64,000 nucleotides of DNA from Clonostachys chloroleuca. Lineage: Eukaryota; Ascomycota; Sordariomycetes; Hypocreales; Bionectriaceae. The stretch lies in assembly GCA_037952775.1 (NCBI GenBank), contig JBANAY010000003.1:35030001-35094000 (forward strand), written 5' to 3'. Shown here in pieces: positions 35,801-45,995 of this stretch. A model generated the notes under the pieces. It saw only the letters and a program-made list of their open reading frames with translations. It ran no database searches and had not been told where the DNA came from. The stretch's first letter is position 1. Each line of letters begins with the position of its first letter. The position numbers were made by a program, and so were the translations under genes.

Positions 35801-36078
35801 GGAGCAGAACCCGAGTCCAATCCTTCATCTAACTCCTCGACTATCAAGAGTTTTTGTAGTCTATTTGAAAGTCGTTGAGAGAACTCATCGACATAACTGT
35901 CTTCCAATCCTTGAGGAATAACTGAGTCGACTGAGTAAAGAAAATCTTTATCAATGTCATGCTTGGTTGAATCCCCTCCACTATCAAGTCTTGGGGACCC
36001 ATGATCGGGCTTGGAGATCTTCTCAGTTACATCACCTGAATGTGAGCTACTGGGGTCAATGAGAGAGCATAGAGCTTG
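32801..36078 (-). CDS. Conserved fungal protein of unknown function linked to NACHT-ankyrin gene; two frame breaks
   Basis: Roughly 1,000 residues. I recognise it only as a conserved hypothetical fungal protein; blocks that look conserved are GWVDYIRSIKAVTIFG, FTGTPSSGVWHTTLYP, FSPCACLD with HHDPVQLLLP, and GAVVFGHTRYRW. Introns near 35712-35665, 34975-34918 and 34225-34167 join the exons. Two single-base frame changes are needed. One is at the C-run 33415-33419, where dropping one base turns FGG into FGEG and reopens 180 codons to the stop at 32801. The other is near 35822 (GG), where dropping a base gives DEDWTRVLLPELLESF. The 5' end is not located: the frame is open only to 36078 and has no ATG there, so an upstream exon is likely. 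It follows the NACHT-ankyrin gene on the same strand with a very short gap. Sequence errors or decay could explain the breaks. Confidence 0.6.
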
Positions 36079-36149
36079 CTATCAAGCTTAACAGGGTGAA
36101 GGTCGATCGTGTCAAGTTCACCTACAGCTTGTGGCTTAATGACGTTTTC

Positions 36150-39100
36150 TCAAAGTCTCCTTAACTCCCATGGATGTTTGCACTCACTTTCAACTTCGAC
36201 TTTGCTGGTCGCGAGCAATAGCTTGTGGATAGCCTCGCGCCCCTTCTCATCGGCATACGACAGCGGTGTCCGGCCAGTGCTGTCCCTCGTCTCAATAATG
36301 GCGCCCCTATCGACTAGAATTCTAACAATGGACATGCGACCATGCTCAGCAGCATACGACAGCGGTGTTCGGCCAGTGCTGTCCCTCGTCTCAATAATGG
36401 CACCTCTATTGACTAGAAGGCTGACGATGGCTTTGCTCCAATGGCTGGGAATGTGCCTGCCGCCCTCAGCGGCATATGACAGTGGTGTCCGACCGTTACT
36501 ATCCATGTTGTCAATGATGGCGCCCCTATCGACCAGAAGCTTAGCGATGGCCTCTCGCCCTTCCCCAGCCGCCCAAGAGAGCGGCGTCCGACAATTGCTA
36601 TCCACCACGTCTATGGGAGCACCATTATCGAGCAGTCGTTTGAGGATGTGTTTGCGTCCCTTCTTGGTAGCGGACAAGAGCAGCTTTCAGTGGACCTCAT
36701 CCAATGGAGCGATCTGGGCTCCCTTCATTAGTCGGCTGGTTATAGCCTCATGTCCATAGTAAAGGGCATAGGAAATTGGTGTCGCCCCAATTTCATCCTC
36801 TAAGTCGGCACGAGCTCCTGCCTTGATTAACCGCTCTGCGACGGCCATGTGGCCATTCCAAGCAGCGTATGATAGCGGCGTTCGACCGTATTTATCTACT
36901 GTGTTGACTTCCGCGCCTATCGGAATCGAGAGTGCGGAGGTGTTTTTCAAGGGAATTGTAGGACCCTCGATCAACAGCTTCACAACACCATCAAATCCGT
37001 TCTCTGAAGCATAAGAGAGCGCTGAACGCCGATGAAAGCGATCTACAGCATTTACTTCAACATCATCCGTTCTAAGCAGAAACTGAACAATTTTCTCAAG
37101 TCCGAAATATGAGGCAATCATGAGGCTGCCCCTGAAACCCTCAGAACGGTCCATGTGTATGCTCGCGCGGTAGATCCTGAACCAAGTCTGAAAACATTGT
37201 GAGCTCGGATTACAGATTTGCAACAATGTTTCTATTACTGCATGATCTTCGATATCTGACGCTCGGAGGTGGGTAGCCCAATTTGTAGCAGAGTAGTCAA
37301 GGAAGACGTGATCGCGAAGGTAGTTGGATACGTCCATCTGTCTGCGCAGAGGATTGGTCTCAAACTCATTAAAGAATAGGTGCCGGATGCAGGTCTGGTA
37401 AAGAATGCGATGAGATTCTGATGGCCGGAGTGAGTATTTCCACCGGACTCGATTGTCGCGGTCCCCTTGAAGATCTGGATCGTCTTTCTGGACCAAGAAT
37501 TCTCTCGCGGTCTGATGAAAGAGATAAATCTTCGAGTCTTCGACGGTTACAAAGAGGCCGCAAAGGTCCGTAATATACTTGCGGATGCCCGCCTCTGGCA
37601 TGACCTCTAGGTCTTTATAGGACCCTCGATTTTGCCGAAGAGCTAACGCGAGATTAATTTCTGCCAGAGTCAAGGGCCGTGTTGCCGCGACGACGATACG
37701 CAGGAGTCTCTTCATTTCTTCGGGATTTCTACTACGAGATAAAATCCTCTCGTACGCGTCATCAACGGTTCGTGGAAGTGATAAAGTGTCCTCGCGTATC
37801 CTAGTCTTATTGGTTCTGATGTCGCTCTCGATAAACTCAACGGCGACGTAAACCCATAGGTATGTCGGGTTAGGAACACGTCGGAACTCTTGCAAGAGTA
37901 GCTGCTCCTCAACTATTTCCAGATGAAGGTTTTCTCGGATGCGCGAAACTCTGTCTTCTATATAGACATCGATCTCTCGGGCCATTTTCGATGTCTGCGG
38001 GTTGCTTTCCTCGTTTCAGCCCTGGAATACTGAGATGGTAGAAACCCCGTCCGATTTTGTCGTAGGACCGACTTGTTACAAGAAACTTCAGGTGGGCGTT
38101 GTTCTTCGTGCCATTCTCCGGGTCATAGAATTTACGCAGGGCTTGGGCAAGTTTGAACCGTTCTTGGCTTTCGCATTCGTCGAATGCGTCAAGAATACAG
38201 ACTAACTCGCCAGCACTCTTGTCCTGCGAAGCTATAACTAGAATCTCCCACAGTTCATCAAACGAGCTGGCATGACCTCCTGTATAGGCTCTGAGACGCT
38301 TAAAAATTTTGCCGGAGAAAAGTTCTCCCCTTTGTATGAAGAGCTGCTGTAGGATGCAGCTGAGAGCGCTTTTCGCGCTACCCTGATCCCCAAAACCGTC
38401 TTTGAAGAAGAAGTAGCAGGTCGTTCTAGATTCTGTAGTCTCAAGCTCAGAGTCCACCAGGTATTTTGCCAATACAGACTTTCCGCACCCAGGGTTTGCG
38501 GACACCCAGAGCATGGTTGACGATTTGCTTTCTCGCCATCGCTGAAAGTCGTGGTTGCTCACGAACCACTCACATGTCCCTGGGACCCGATCTGGATTCC
38601 TGTTCTTTGTGTCCCGATACGGTGAGGTATAGAGGGTCCGGAGGATATCTTTCCGAGTGTGCTGATAGCCTGACCCCCTGTAGACGATATTTTGGGAGTC
38701 CGTCCCAGGACTGTTGAAATCAGAGTCTGGCACGAATATCTTCACGTTCGTTAGCCGATCAATGGCCTTCTTCAGCTCCGCCCTCTGGCTTTGGGTTGCC
38801 ATCTTAACCAAGTGATTGGTAGCTAATATAACCAAACCTCCGAAGAAACGTTGCATAAGGATCTCTATCTCTTCCCACGGCGATCTGCCTAAGGGAAGTA
38901 GAGAGGTGCGATAGCAGTTGAGCATGGACCGGTTGTTGGCATTCTTCACATTTTTTTCGAATTCTTTAAAAATGCACAGCAGAGTTGTGGCCTGCTTTTC
39001 AAAGATGCTGACCACAGGCTCGAGAGCCTTCGTGGATGATTCATCCACGGCCAGACCTTTGAGCTGCTGGCAGGCCAGACGCAGAATGTCTCGCGCGAGA

Positions 39101-39225
39101 TGAATATTCATGCCCACATCATGGATTTCAGTCGGAAGACCTCTGAGGTGTCTGATCGCCCCATATATCGAAGAGATGGCTAGAACGGCGGTGGTTGTGG
39201 ACTTAATGACAATGAGAGGATCCAT
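36150..39225 (-). CDS. NACHT-ankyrin STAND protein with a frame break and an in-frame stop
   Basis: About 1,020 residues if read through. The N-terminus MDPLIVIKSTTTAVLAISS resembles fungal STAND N-terminal helical domains. NACHT: Walker A NPGCGKSVLAKYL at about residue 265, Walker B LVCILDAFDECE at about 355, FLVTSRSYDKI at about 395. A winged-helix region follows (RLLRIVVAATRPLTLAEINLAL; KIYLFHQTAREFL). Ankyrin repeats fill the C-terminal half with GRTPLSYAA-type cores; four clear ones lie in the last 170 residues. One extra base near 38014-38016 (AAA on the coding strand) separates the NACHT frame from the next; removing it gives GLNEESNP before MAREID. A TGA at 36689-36687 interrupts the ankyrin frame, which continues unchanged beyond it. 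Ankyrin-NACHT proteins act in fungal non-self recognition. It may be a pseudogene or contain sequence errors. Confidence 0.7.
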
Positions 39226-40187
39226 TTCAATACTCAGGTTTGGGCTCCGTCGAGATCTGGGTAGAAGGAGGTCGGGCAATGCTTCGGTTTCCTGCGATCT
39301 TCGTGAGTGGTAGTACAACTGTCTCATTCACAATGGGTCATACGTCTGCGGCCTAGGAGGGGTCTACGCAAACTACCAAAGGGAGAAGGTTTGGGACGTC
39401 GGGGGCAGTGATGCGGAGGTCCCTGCCTGGTACTTAGCTACGAAGATAAGTGTTGGGAATATTTCACCAGCGAAGGATGGCCCCCGTTCGCTACCGATAA
39501 AGGCCGGCAAGGCTGTCAACCGTTAATAATAGAGACAATATGGTAAATCAATGAAATTTTTATAGCCTGATGGAGAAGGAAACGGAAAACTGGGCGAAGA
39601 GACTCATGAGCAAAGGGGCGGGGTCGAGGCCAGCTGGAGCCCAGCTGAAGCATTGTCAGCCTGGCATTGGGCTCGAACAGTCTCGCTGACTTGCATGATC
39701 GGAAGAGCCCTATGAGGGGTACTTATTTCCCACAACATTGAGGGTGTGGCTAGTAAAATGTCCGCTATTGCTTTGGAGCCCAAATCTACCAGAAGACATG
39801 ATTTGCCCCTGGATCTAATATGCTAATCTATCTTGACTTTGTTGAACACTTCAAATAGTCTTATATTCCTTTACCATAACCTGTGGTTGCATTAGTGATA
39901 TTGACGAAAGTTCGAATATGTTTAGAAGTTTAAAGCGTGTCTACAGGGTCTACCAAAACTATCAGCTGTGTATTGGCTCGTCCCACACTACGCGAACGTT
40001 CGAGCCTCCGTGGTCCGCTTTATCGGCTGTCGGTAAGACGGAATGGAATCTTTTCCGTCCTCTACTTGGACTAGATGCCTATATATACCATGTCTCTTCC
40101 CAAAGTTTTGGCATGTTTGCCTTTCTTCTATCTTGATAAACCCATCCATCCTACTTAATATCCATCATCTCACCAGGATTACCCAAA
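39226..40187. other. Divergent intergenic region
   Basis: About 960 bp between the NACHT-ankyrin gene (minus) and the small secreted protein gene (plus). It carries a strong TATA-like box for the latter at 40080. No other gene is supported. Confidence 0.5.
40080..40087 (+). promoter_or_regulatory. TATA box of the small secreted protein gene
   Basis: TATATATA lies 101 bp upstream of the ATG at 40188, followed by a pyrimidine-rich leader with CATCC/CATCATC words and the start context CCCAAAATG. This is a strong promoter-like arrangement for a fungal gene. Confidence 0.55.
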
Positions 40188-40497
40188 ATGAGAGTTTCCA
40201 TTACCTCGTTTGCCTTTGCATGGCTTGTTGCTTCCGTCGTAGCCTCCCCTGTCGTCGACATTTCTGCTGCTACCGAAGAAGCCTCTCCCCTCGAGAAGAG
40301 AGAGTGCTCGAAAGCTGGTATGTGTATTTCTTCGCCGCGATTATTATAAGCGTCAGTAGGGACCTGCGGTACTAACAGAAATACCTGTAGGCATCTGCGG
40401 AGGCGCGATCCCTCCTGGCACTCAGCCTGTTTATTGTTGTATTGGCTATTCTTGCCAATTTTGGGGGCGCCCTGTCGGAGTTTGTGCAAAGAGGTAG
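40188..40497 (+). CDS. Small secreted six-cysteine protein (knottin-like spacing), Kex2-processed precursor
   Basis: A 78-residue precursor from two exons; a 73-bp intron (40318-40390) splits the codon for Gly44. Residues 1-19 are a signal peptide (MRVSITSFAFAWLVASVVA). Residues 20-38 are an acidic pro-segment ending in the dibasic site EKR, typical for Kex2 cleavage. The mature part is about 40 residues with six cysteines at 40, 46, 59, 60, 65 and 75, that is C-x5-C-x12-CC-x4-C-x9-C, the order seen in inhibitor-cystine-knot folds. The last two residues are again KR. Function is unknown; such proteins in fungi include effector-like and antimicrobial candidates, so these are possibilities only. 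It was too short for simple open-frame detection and rests on the splice model, the TATA box and the signal/pro/cysteine architecture. Confidence 0.8.
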
Positions 40498-41734
40498 CAT
40501 GTTTGAAATTGGACGATGAGTTGTAGCTAGATCGTACATCATTGGGTCATTGATGATAGTGATGAAAAGTAGCAACAGCGTTCAGAAATGAAATCAAATG
40601 ATACCGTTAACTGAGGAACCGTTCACCGCAGTTGCAACTCCTAGGGAGCTTCATGTACCTAAGACCGCCTGCATGATGCCGAGGGGCAAGCTGAAAGCTG
40701 CATTCAGCCCCAGAGAGCCCATCAGCCGCCCGTCGCTAGTTTCGCGGTGAAGATGCTCCTTGGCGCTTTTAGTATGCATGAATACGAGGCGGAACTGAGC
40801 CTGGTGGCTCAGCTGGGCGCTTTTGGGCGCTTTTGGGCCGCGTTTTGTCTCAGGACGTGTCAATCTTGTACAAATGTAGACAAATAACGACCTGGAAAAG
40901 CAATAAGATTTGTGACTGTTTCAATATAATGCAGGCCCAAGCATAGCCATCGGTGCATTTATGCATCTAGAACCCGGATGGTGCCCGCGAGTGGCTGGCT
41001 TTACAAAGATGCACCTTGTTCAGCAACCATGAGGGTGGCCACCTGACCTGAGTTGGTACTCAAAGAACATAGGCAGGGTATTATTGCAGGAAGTCGATGT
41101 GACATGACATGTTTCCGCTTCTCGACAGTAAGAAGCCGATCGGAAGGTTTGCCCCGACTTAGCTCGCAGAGATCTTTTAGGCCTATACTTTTCAGTATTA
41201 ATCGAATCCAAGCCTTCATCTGGCCTGGTATTTGCAAACTACATTTCTCAATGTTTTGAGATAACTTAGAAAGCATGCCTGACAAAGGCCATACATTAAG
41301 CTATTCTAGGGCTCCCGTTTAGAACCATTTTATCGCTGTTATAGGTAGAGCACCAGAACTGGCCCGAAACATCGTTATTGCATATGCATCATCTGACTGG
41401 CCGGTCTACAAGAAGCATGAGTCATGCTGCATCGCTGGTTTTGTCGTGAGCTCAGATAATGCTTACATCTACATCCTTGCTCTTCTTGGGAATATGAGTT
41501 TTTCATTGGGGAAAAACGAGTAGGGGTGAGTGGGCATATTAATCAAGACCAGGGCCTTTCCACAAAATTCACCGAGGCTGGACGCCCATTTGATCACCAA
41601 GAATATGAAATATGTATTTTCGGATAAAATATCATCACTGCTCAGCCAGAATCAGACACAAATGTTGAGCAAGTCCCCATATTCAACCACCACCCAAGCG
41701 CCAGACAATTATTTCTTTAGGAAAATATAGACTG
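40498..41734. other. Convergent intergenic region, no gene seen
   Basis: About 1.2 kb between the small secreted protein gene (plus) and the alcohol dehydrogenase (minus). It includes a tiny tandem word GGGCGCTTTT x2 near 40,817. No open frame is convincing. Confidence 0.5.
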
Positions 41735-43224
41735 TTACCGGCTTGTGTCAACAACATAGCGTCCGGTAACTGCTCCTTTTTGCATCAGGTCATACACCTT
41801 CTGGAGTTCTGACAAGCCAACGACCCTAGAGTTAACAGTTAGCTAGTTGTGTCTTCACTAGATTGTGCGAAACTCACTCAATTGGTGCCTTGATGAGCCC
41901 TCGCCTGAAGAATTCAATGGCTTCCGCAGTATCCTGTCGGTTACCGACGTAGCTTCCCTTGATGCTGATTTCTCTGTAATATTTGTTAGTTACTATGGTT
42001 GCTTACATAGGATAAAATAGGAATCTCATACCGAACGACGGTGTCAAAGACTGGCGCCTTGACAAATGCGTCGGCCGGCAAGCCGACACACACAATGGAG
42101 CCCTTGCTCTTCACATATTGGCTTGCTTCTTGGAAAGGCTTCTCGCTGGCGGCCAGAAGCAGTACGGCGTCAGGACCCAGTCCGCCCGAGGCCTCGCGGA
42201 TATCGGCAACGGAGTTCTGCGTTTTCTTGAAGTCAACAAAGGTATCGGCGCCCAGCTCCAGGCAGACCTTGCGCTTCTCTTCACCCCCGTCAATGGCAAT
42301 AACGTGTAGGCCCATAGCCTTGGCGTATTGAATAGCGAAGACTCCAAGGCCACCACCAGCTCCGGCAATAGCGACGGTTTGTCCAGGTCGGACGTTGGAC
42401 GATTTGAGCGCCTTGTAGACGGTCAATCCGGCGCAGAGAATGGGAGCGACCTCCTTGAGGTCACAGTCCTTCGGGATTCGTGCCACGTGGGCAGCCTTGG
42501 CCACGGCGTACTGTTGGAATGATCCGTCGACGGTATACCCGGACAGCGAGGCTTCAGAGCAGAGAGATTCGTTGGACTGGCGGCACTGCTCACAGCTCAT
42601 GCATGAGCCGTGCAGCCACTTGATGCCGGCGTAATCACCAATCTGAACATCCTGGACCAGTTCGCCTCGCGCAACCACAACACCTGCGCCCTCATGTCCT
42701 CCCACAAGAGGGATCTTGGAAGCCAGCGGCCAATCGCCATTAACAGCGTGCAAGTCGGTGTGGCAAACACCGCTGTACTTGATATTGATCAGCACCTCGT
42801 CTGAAGCGGGTGTCGGAACAGGGATCTTCTTGTAGACCACGCCTGTTCATGGGTAAGGGTCAGCGCTGTCTATTGAGAGGGATTGAGCTTCCAATGGGTA
42901 CTTACGGCCACCTGTCTCCTCCAACACTTGTGCCCACTGCTCCGTCGGGATGTCAGGGCCGCTTGAGGTGGCATATGGGGCGGCCTTTCCTATGCTCTTC
43001 TTGGCATTGACAGTGGCTGTGAGGTTGGCGGCGGCACTTGCGGTATGGCGGGAGCATTTATGGCCCGACGAGCCCGTGCAGCCTGAACAGAGGCATCGCT
43101 GGGTTGATGTGAAGTTTCGACGGCTGGTGAGGGACGCTGCTACTACTGGACGTGCCACGAATGTCGCGCTGCGAGCGGCTGGGCGCACTGCCCGGAACAT
43201 ACTGGTTCTCACGAGGCTGCTCAT
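41735..43224 (-). CDS. Mitochondrial zinc-dependent alcohol dehydrogenase
   Basis: Medium-chain NAD-dependent alcohol dehydrogenase (about 430 residues) with a long Arg/Ser/Ala-rich mitochondrial presequence ([23 protein letters not shown]). Introns at 42905-42843, 42031-41974 and about 41879-41830 give one continuous frame ending [15 protein letters not shown]. Catalytic zinc ligands: Cys133 in GVCHTDL, His156 in GGHEGAG and the Cys of ILCAGLT. The structural zinc ligands are the Cys of CMSCEQC and ESLC. The cofactor motif GAGGGLG precedes an acidic residue after VIAIDGGEE, which favours NAD. It oxidises ethanol or reduces acetaldehyde, as yeast ADH3 does in the matrix. Odd: between presequence and enzyme is a cysteine cluster, [14 protein letters not shown] at residues 44-57, which I do not expect in such enzymes. 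Confidence 0.93.
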
Positions 43225-45293
43225 CGTTCAATTGAGATTCAGTGTTTGCTAATGATCAGTTAGGTATGATGGTTGGTATGTCAAGCGGTGACGCGGGAGC
43301 TGGCTATAGACCCATTTATACTAAGTTCTTCGGTCGTCACGCTATGCAGCAGGTGGTGCCACCCTGTTTCATCAGATCATATGACATAATAACATCGGAT
43401 TTTGTTCAAGCGAACAGTTGGTTCTTAATTGCAGGGGGTGAAGCATCTCAGTGTTGTGTTATACTCCCACATCTAGGCAACCTGGTGCAAGCAATACATG
43501 TTATAGTTTTGTGGCCTTGAAACAGAAATTGGAAGAAGCTCAAATTTTAACTTGCATTGCATGTTACAGACACCTCGCAGGTACATTCCATTGACCATGT
43601 GCCAGGTGGGATAACTAGGGTTAGTAGTGTTAGAAGTGGGTTATCGGCTAGACCCTTGTAATGAGAAAGCCATATCTACGAGCAATTTACTCCCTCAGGC
43701 CCGATCACGCGGTTTAGTTACAGGATATGATTATCTCTTGTCAACGCAAGTTTTCTACAATCGTTTAGCTGTCCTCTTGACTATACATCGGCGCAATTGG
43801 GTGAGCGTCTTGGGATCTTCGAAGGAGAAAGAAAAGAAATATATCTCTTTTGTATCTGTAGAGTAGACATAAATAGATCGGTGTCATCTCAGATCATGAA
43901 GCGCCCATTGGCCTGAATCCTGGATGATTGAGCGATGGCACCATTCCGCTTCATCTCCACTCACTCACTCCACGAATCCTCTCGCCGAAATTCAAATCCA
44001 TGAATGCAATCAAAATCAAATCTGTTGGCATTGGTCACTTGACTCCTTGGCAATGATGTTAAATCTATCACTTTTCAATATCTCTTAGCATACCACTGAG
44101 CGGTAACTGAACCGCATTTTCTCGCATCTCAAACGCCTCTTCATTCAAGATTGCAATGACACTGTGGCTCCAGCGTCTCTTCTTCAAATCAGACTCTCCC
44201 TGTAGCCTTATCGTAGGTATGGGTGACCGATGAATTGCTCCCAAATTGCATTGTGCACAATAATCCCTCAAAACGGGGATCGCCAGGAGTCTCGAGCCTG
44301 GCATTGCCCTCCCACGTCTTATATTCATCAACCTGACGAAGCTAGCGAGCAATGAATCATTGTAACCAGGGTCCCCCTACTTAATGCCAGTTATCTATGG
44401 GTCCCAAGCCATCCCTTCTCCATTAGCAACCGAGGATCCGCCACTCAGTTGGAACTTCCGGACGACCGTGATCGACTCCTTCGCTACGTGTCATGTAAAT
44501 GCTAGCGGTGAGTGATTGGTCGGGCTAAATAGACGTTATGTGATCGGTTAAGTTCAGTATTTGGATCGATTCTGCATTAATTCCGTAAATGTCGTATTTT
44601 CGAATGTGACAATGATCTATGCATCAACTCTCTCAAAATAAAAAGCGCAGTCAGGACACCGAGATCATATCAATCCAGGGATAGAATATCAAAATGAAAT
44701 AGAAGAAGAAATATGATAAGATGACGCTAAATATTTTGAGAAAGTTTGCTATCAATCACTTATCAGGGCCATGGTTGTCAATGTGACTGTAAGCACCTTT
44801 CCTCCTCATACCATCACGGTAATCAGAAGAGCGATAAGAATTCAGCTTTAAATTACATCTTCAGTCTGCTAAGTGAACATTTTGTCCAGCTGCCGCGGAA
44901 TAAGGGCTTGCTTGATGGCCATTTCTTGAACAAGGCACGACCGTAGATGGCGAGCATCATAGGTTATTCGGGAGAAAACTGCTGAAAATTGAAATGGCTG
45001 TTCACTATCGTAACTCCGACGTTACATGGATCCAGCCTTTTCCAGTGAAAAGAGGCAACATTGAAAAATCGGCCGTCAAGGCCGAGGACATTCATGCCTT
45101 TTTAACGGAACTGTGTTCGCGTGGACACACCCAGTGACACTGACGACGATGCGATTGGCTGTTGTTCTACTCATTGCAATTTTGTTTGGGAGACAAGAAC
45201 TCCGCAACCAGTTCTCCCTTTCAGGTTACTGCTTGATCCGACAGTGTGTGCGACCTGCCAGACGAGCCTGCTAACGGTCATGATGTTCATGAC
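43225..45293. other. Long gap without supported genes
   Basis: About 2.1 kb of largely AT-rich sequence. The beginning is the promoter of the alcohol dehydrogenase. Open frames at 43,242-43,866 and 44,068-44,946 are short, lack domains and do not form a spliced gene. Confidence 0.5.
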
Positions 45294-45507
45294 ATGATGT
45301 TCAACATTCCATTGTACCTGCAGGTCTTAGGTGGCTCTGCTACCACTTCCGGCGTGAAGCTTCTTTCTTCTTCCCTTACTGTTCCGATAGCGTCATTTGG
45401 TCCCGGGTTCCTGATGACCAGAACAGTCAAGTATATTGGGCTTGCATATACCAGCATTCTAGCATTTACCTTTGGAGTCAGCTTGTTTACCATGCAAGAG
45501 ACAGGAT
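45294..45507 (+). pseudogene. Fragment of an MFS transporter
   Basis: About 71 codons starting at MMFNIPLYLQVLGGSATTSG and ending near LFTMQETG match the middle of 14-TMS major facilitator transporters: a FNIPLYLQ segment, a following SATTSG-x-x-L loop and GPGFLMTRT, a known motif of the DHA2 group. Upstream and downstream in all three frames the expected transporter sequence is missing and stops appear, so this is a relic and not an exon of a gene I can find. It is unrelated to the intact transporter at 13.8 kb beyond family level. Confidence 0.65.
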
Positions 45508-45995
45508 CATGTCTGGGAGCCTCCTGATAGTTTAATTAGACCACTGGGCATCCATGGCGGACTTCTGGATTGAGCGAATTGCATTGTTGGTGCCAATAGT
45601 GGCTATCGTCTCTACTATATATTCTTGTTGCGTTGGGTTGAACTCGCGTTTTTTTTTATCACAATCGAATCTCACTGAGCCTCAGCTAGATATCAATAGT
45701 TGCTCCCAATCTCAACAGCGAAATTTTAGGTTTCTTGAAGTTCTCAATTTTAATATATTTAGCACAGCACAGATGGTCAGAACGTGCCACAATTGAACAA
45801 TATATGGTAAGTTGGCTCTTCATCATTCGGTATTAGTCGTAGAAATTCGTCTTCGTCACTTTAAAGGGAGGTACTATAGTGAATCATTCTATGCAAAGTT
45901 ATCTTCTAGTTTTAGTACCAGTAACACGGTGCGCCTTTGTCTTGCTTTTCCTGTGCCGAATCACCTTCTGTAACGCGACCTCGTTTATCAACAGC
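45508..45995. other. Flank of transporter relic, no gene seen
   Basis: About 490 bp. An 80-codon open frame at 45,554-45,796 with one hydrophobic stretch could be a further decayed piece of the transporter, but I could not match it. Confidence 0.35.

Noticed and set aside
36687..36689. Repeat-induced point mutation as the cause of the TGA stop
   Set aside because: The changed base would lie in a CpC, not CpA, context, and the surrounding gene shows no dense C-to-T pattern.
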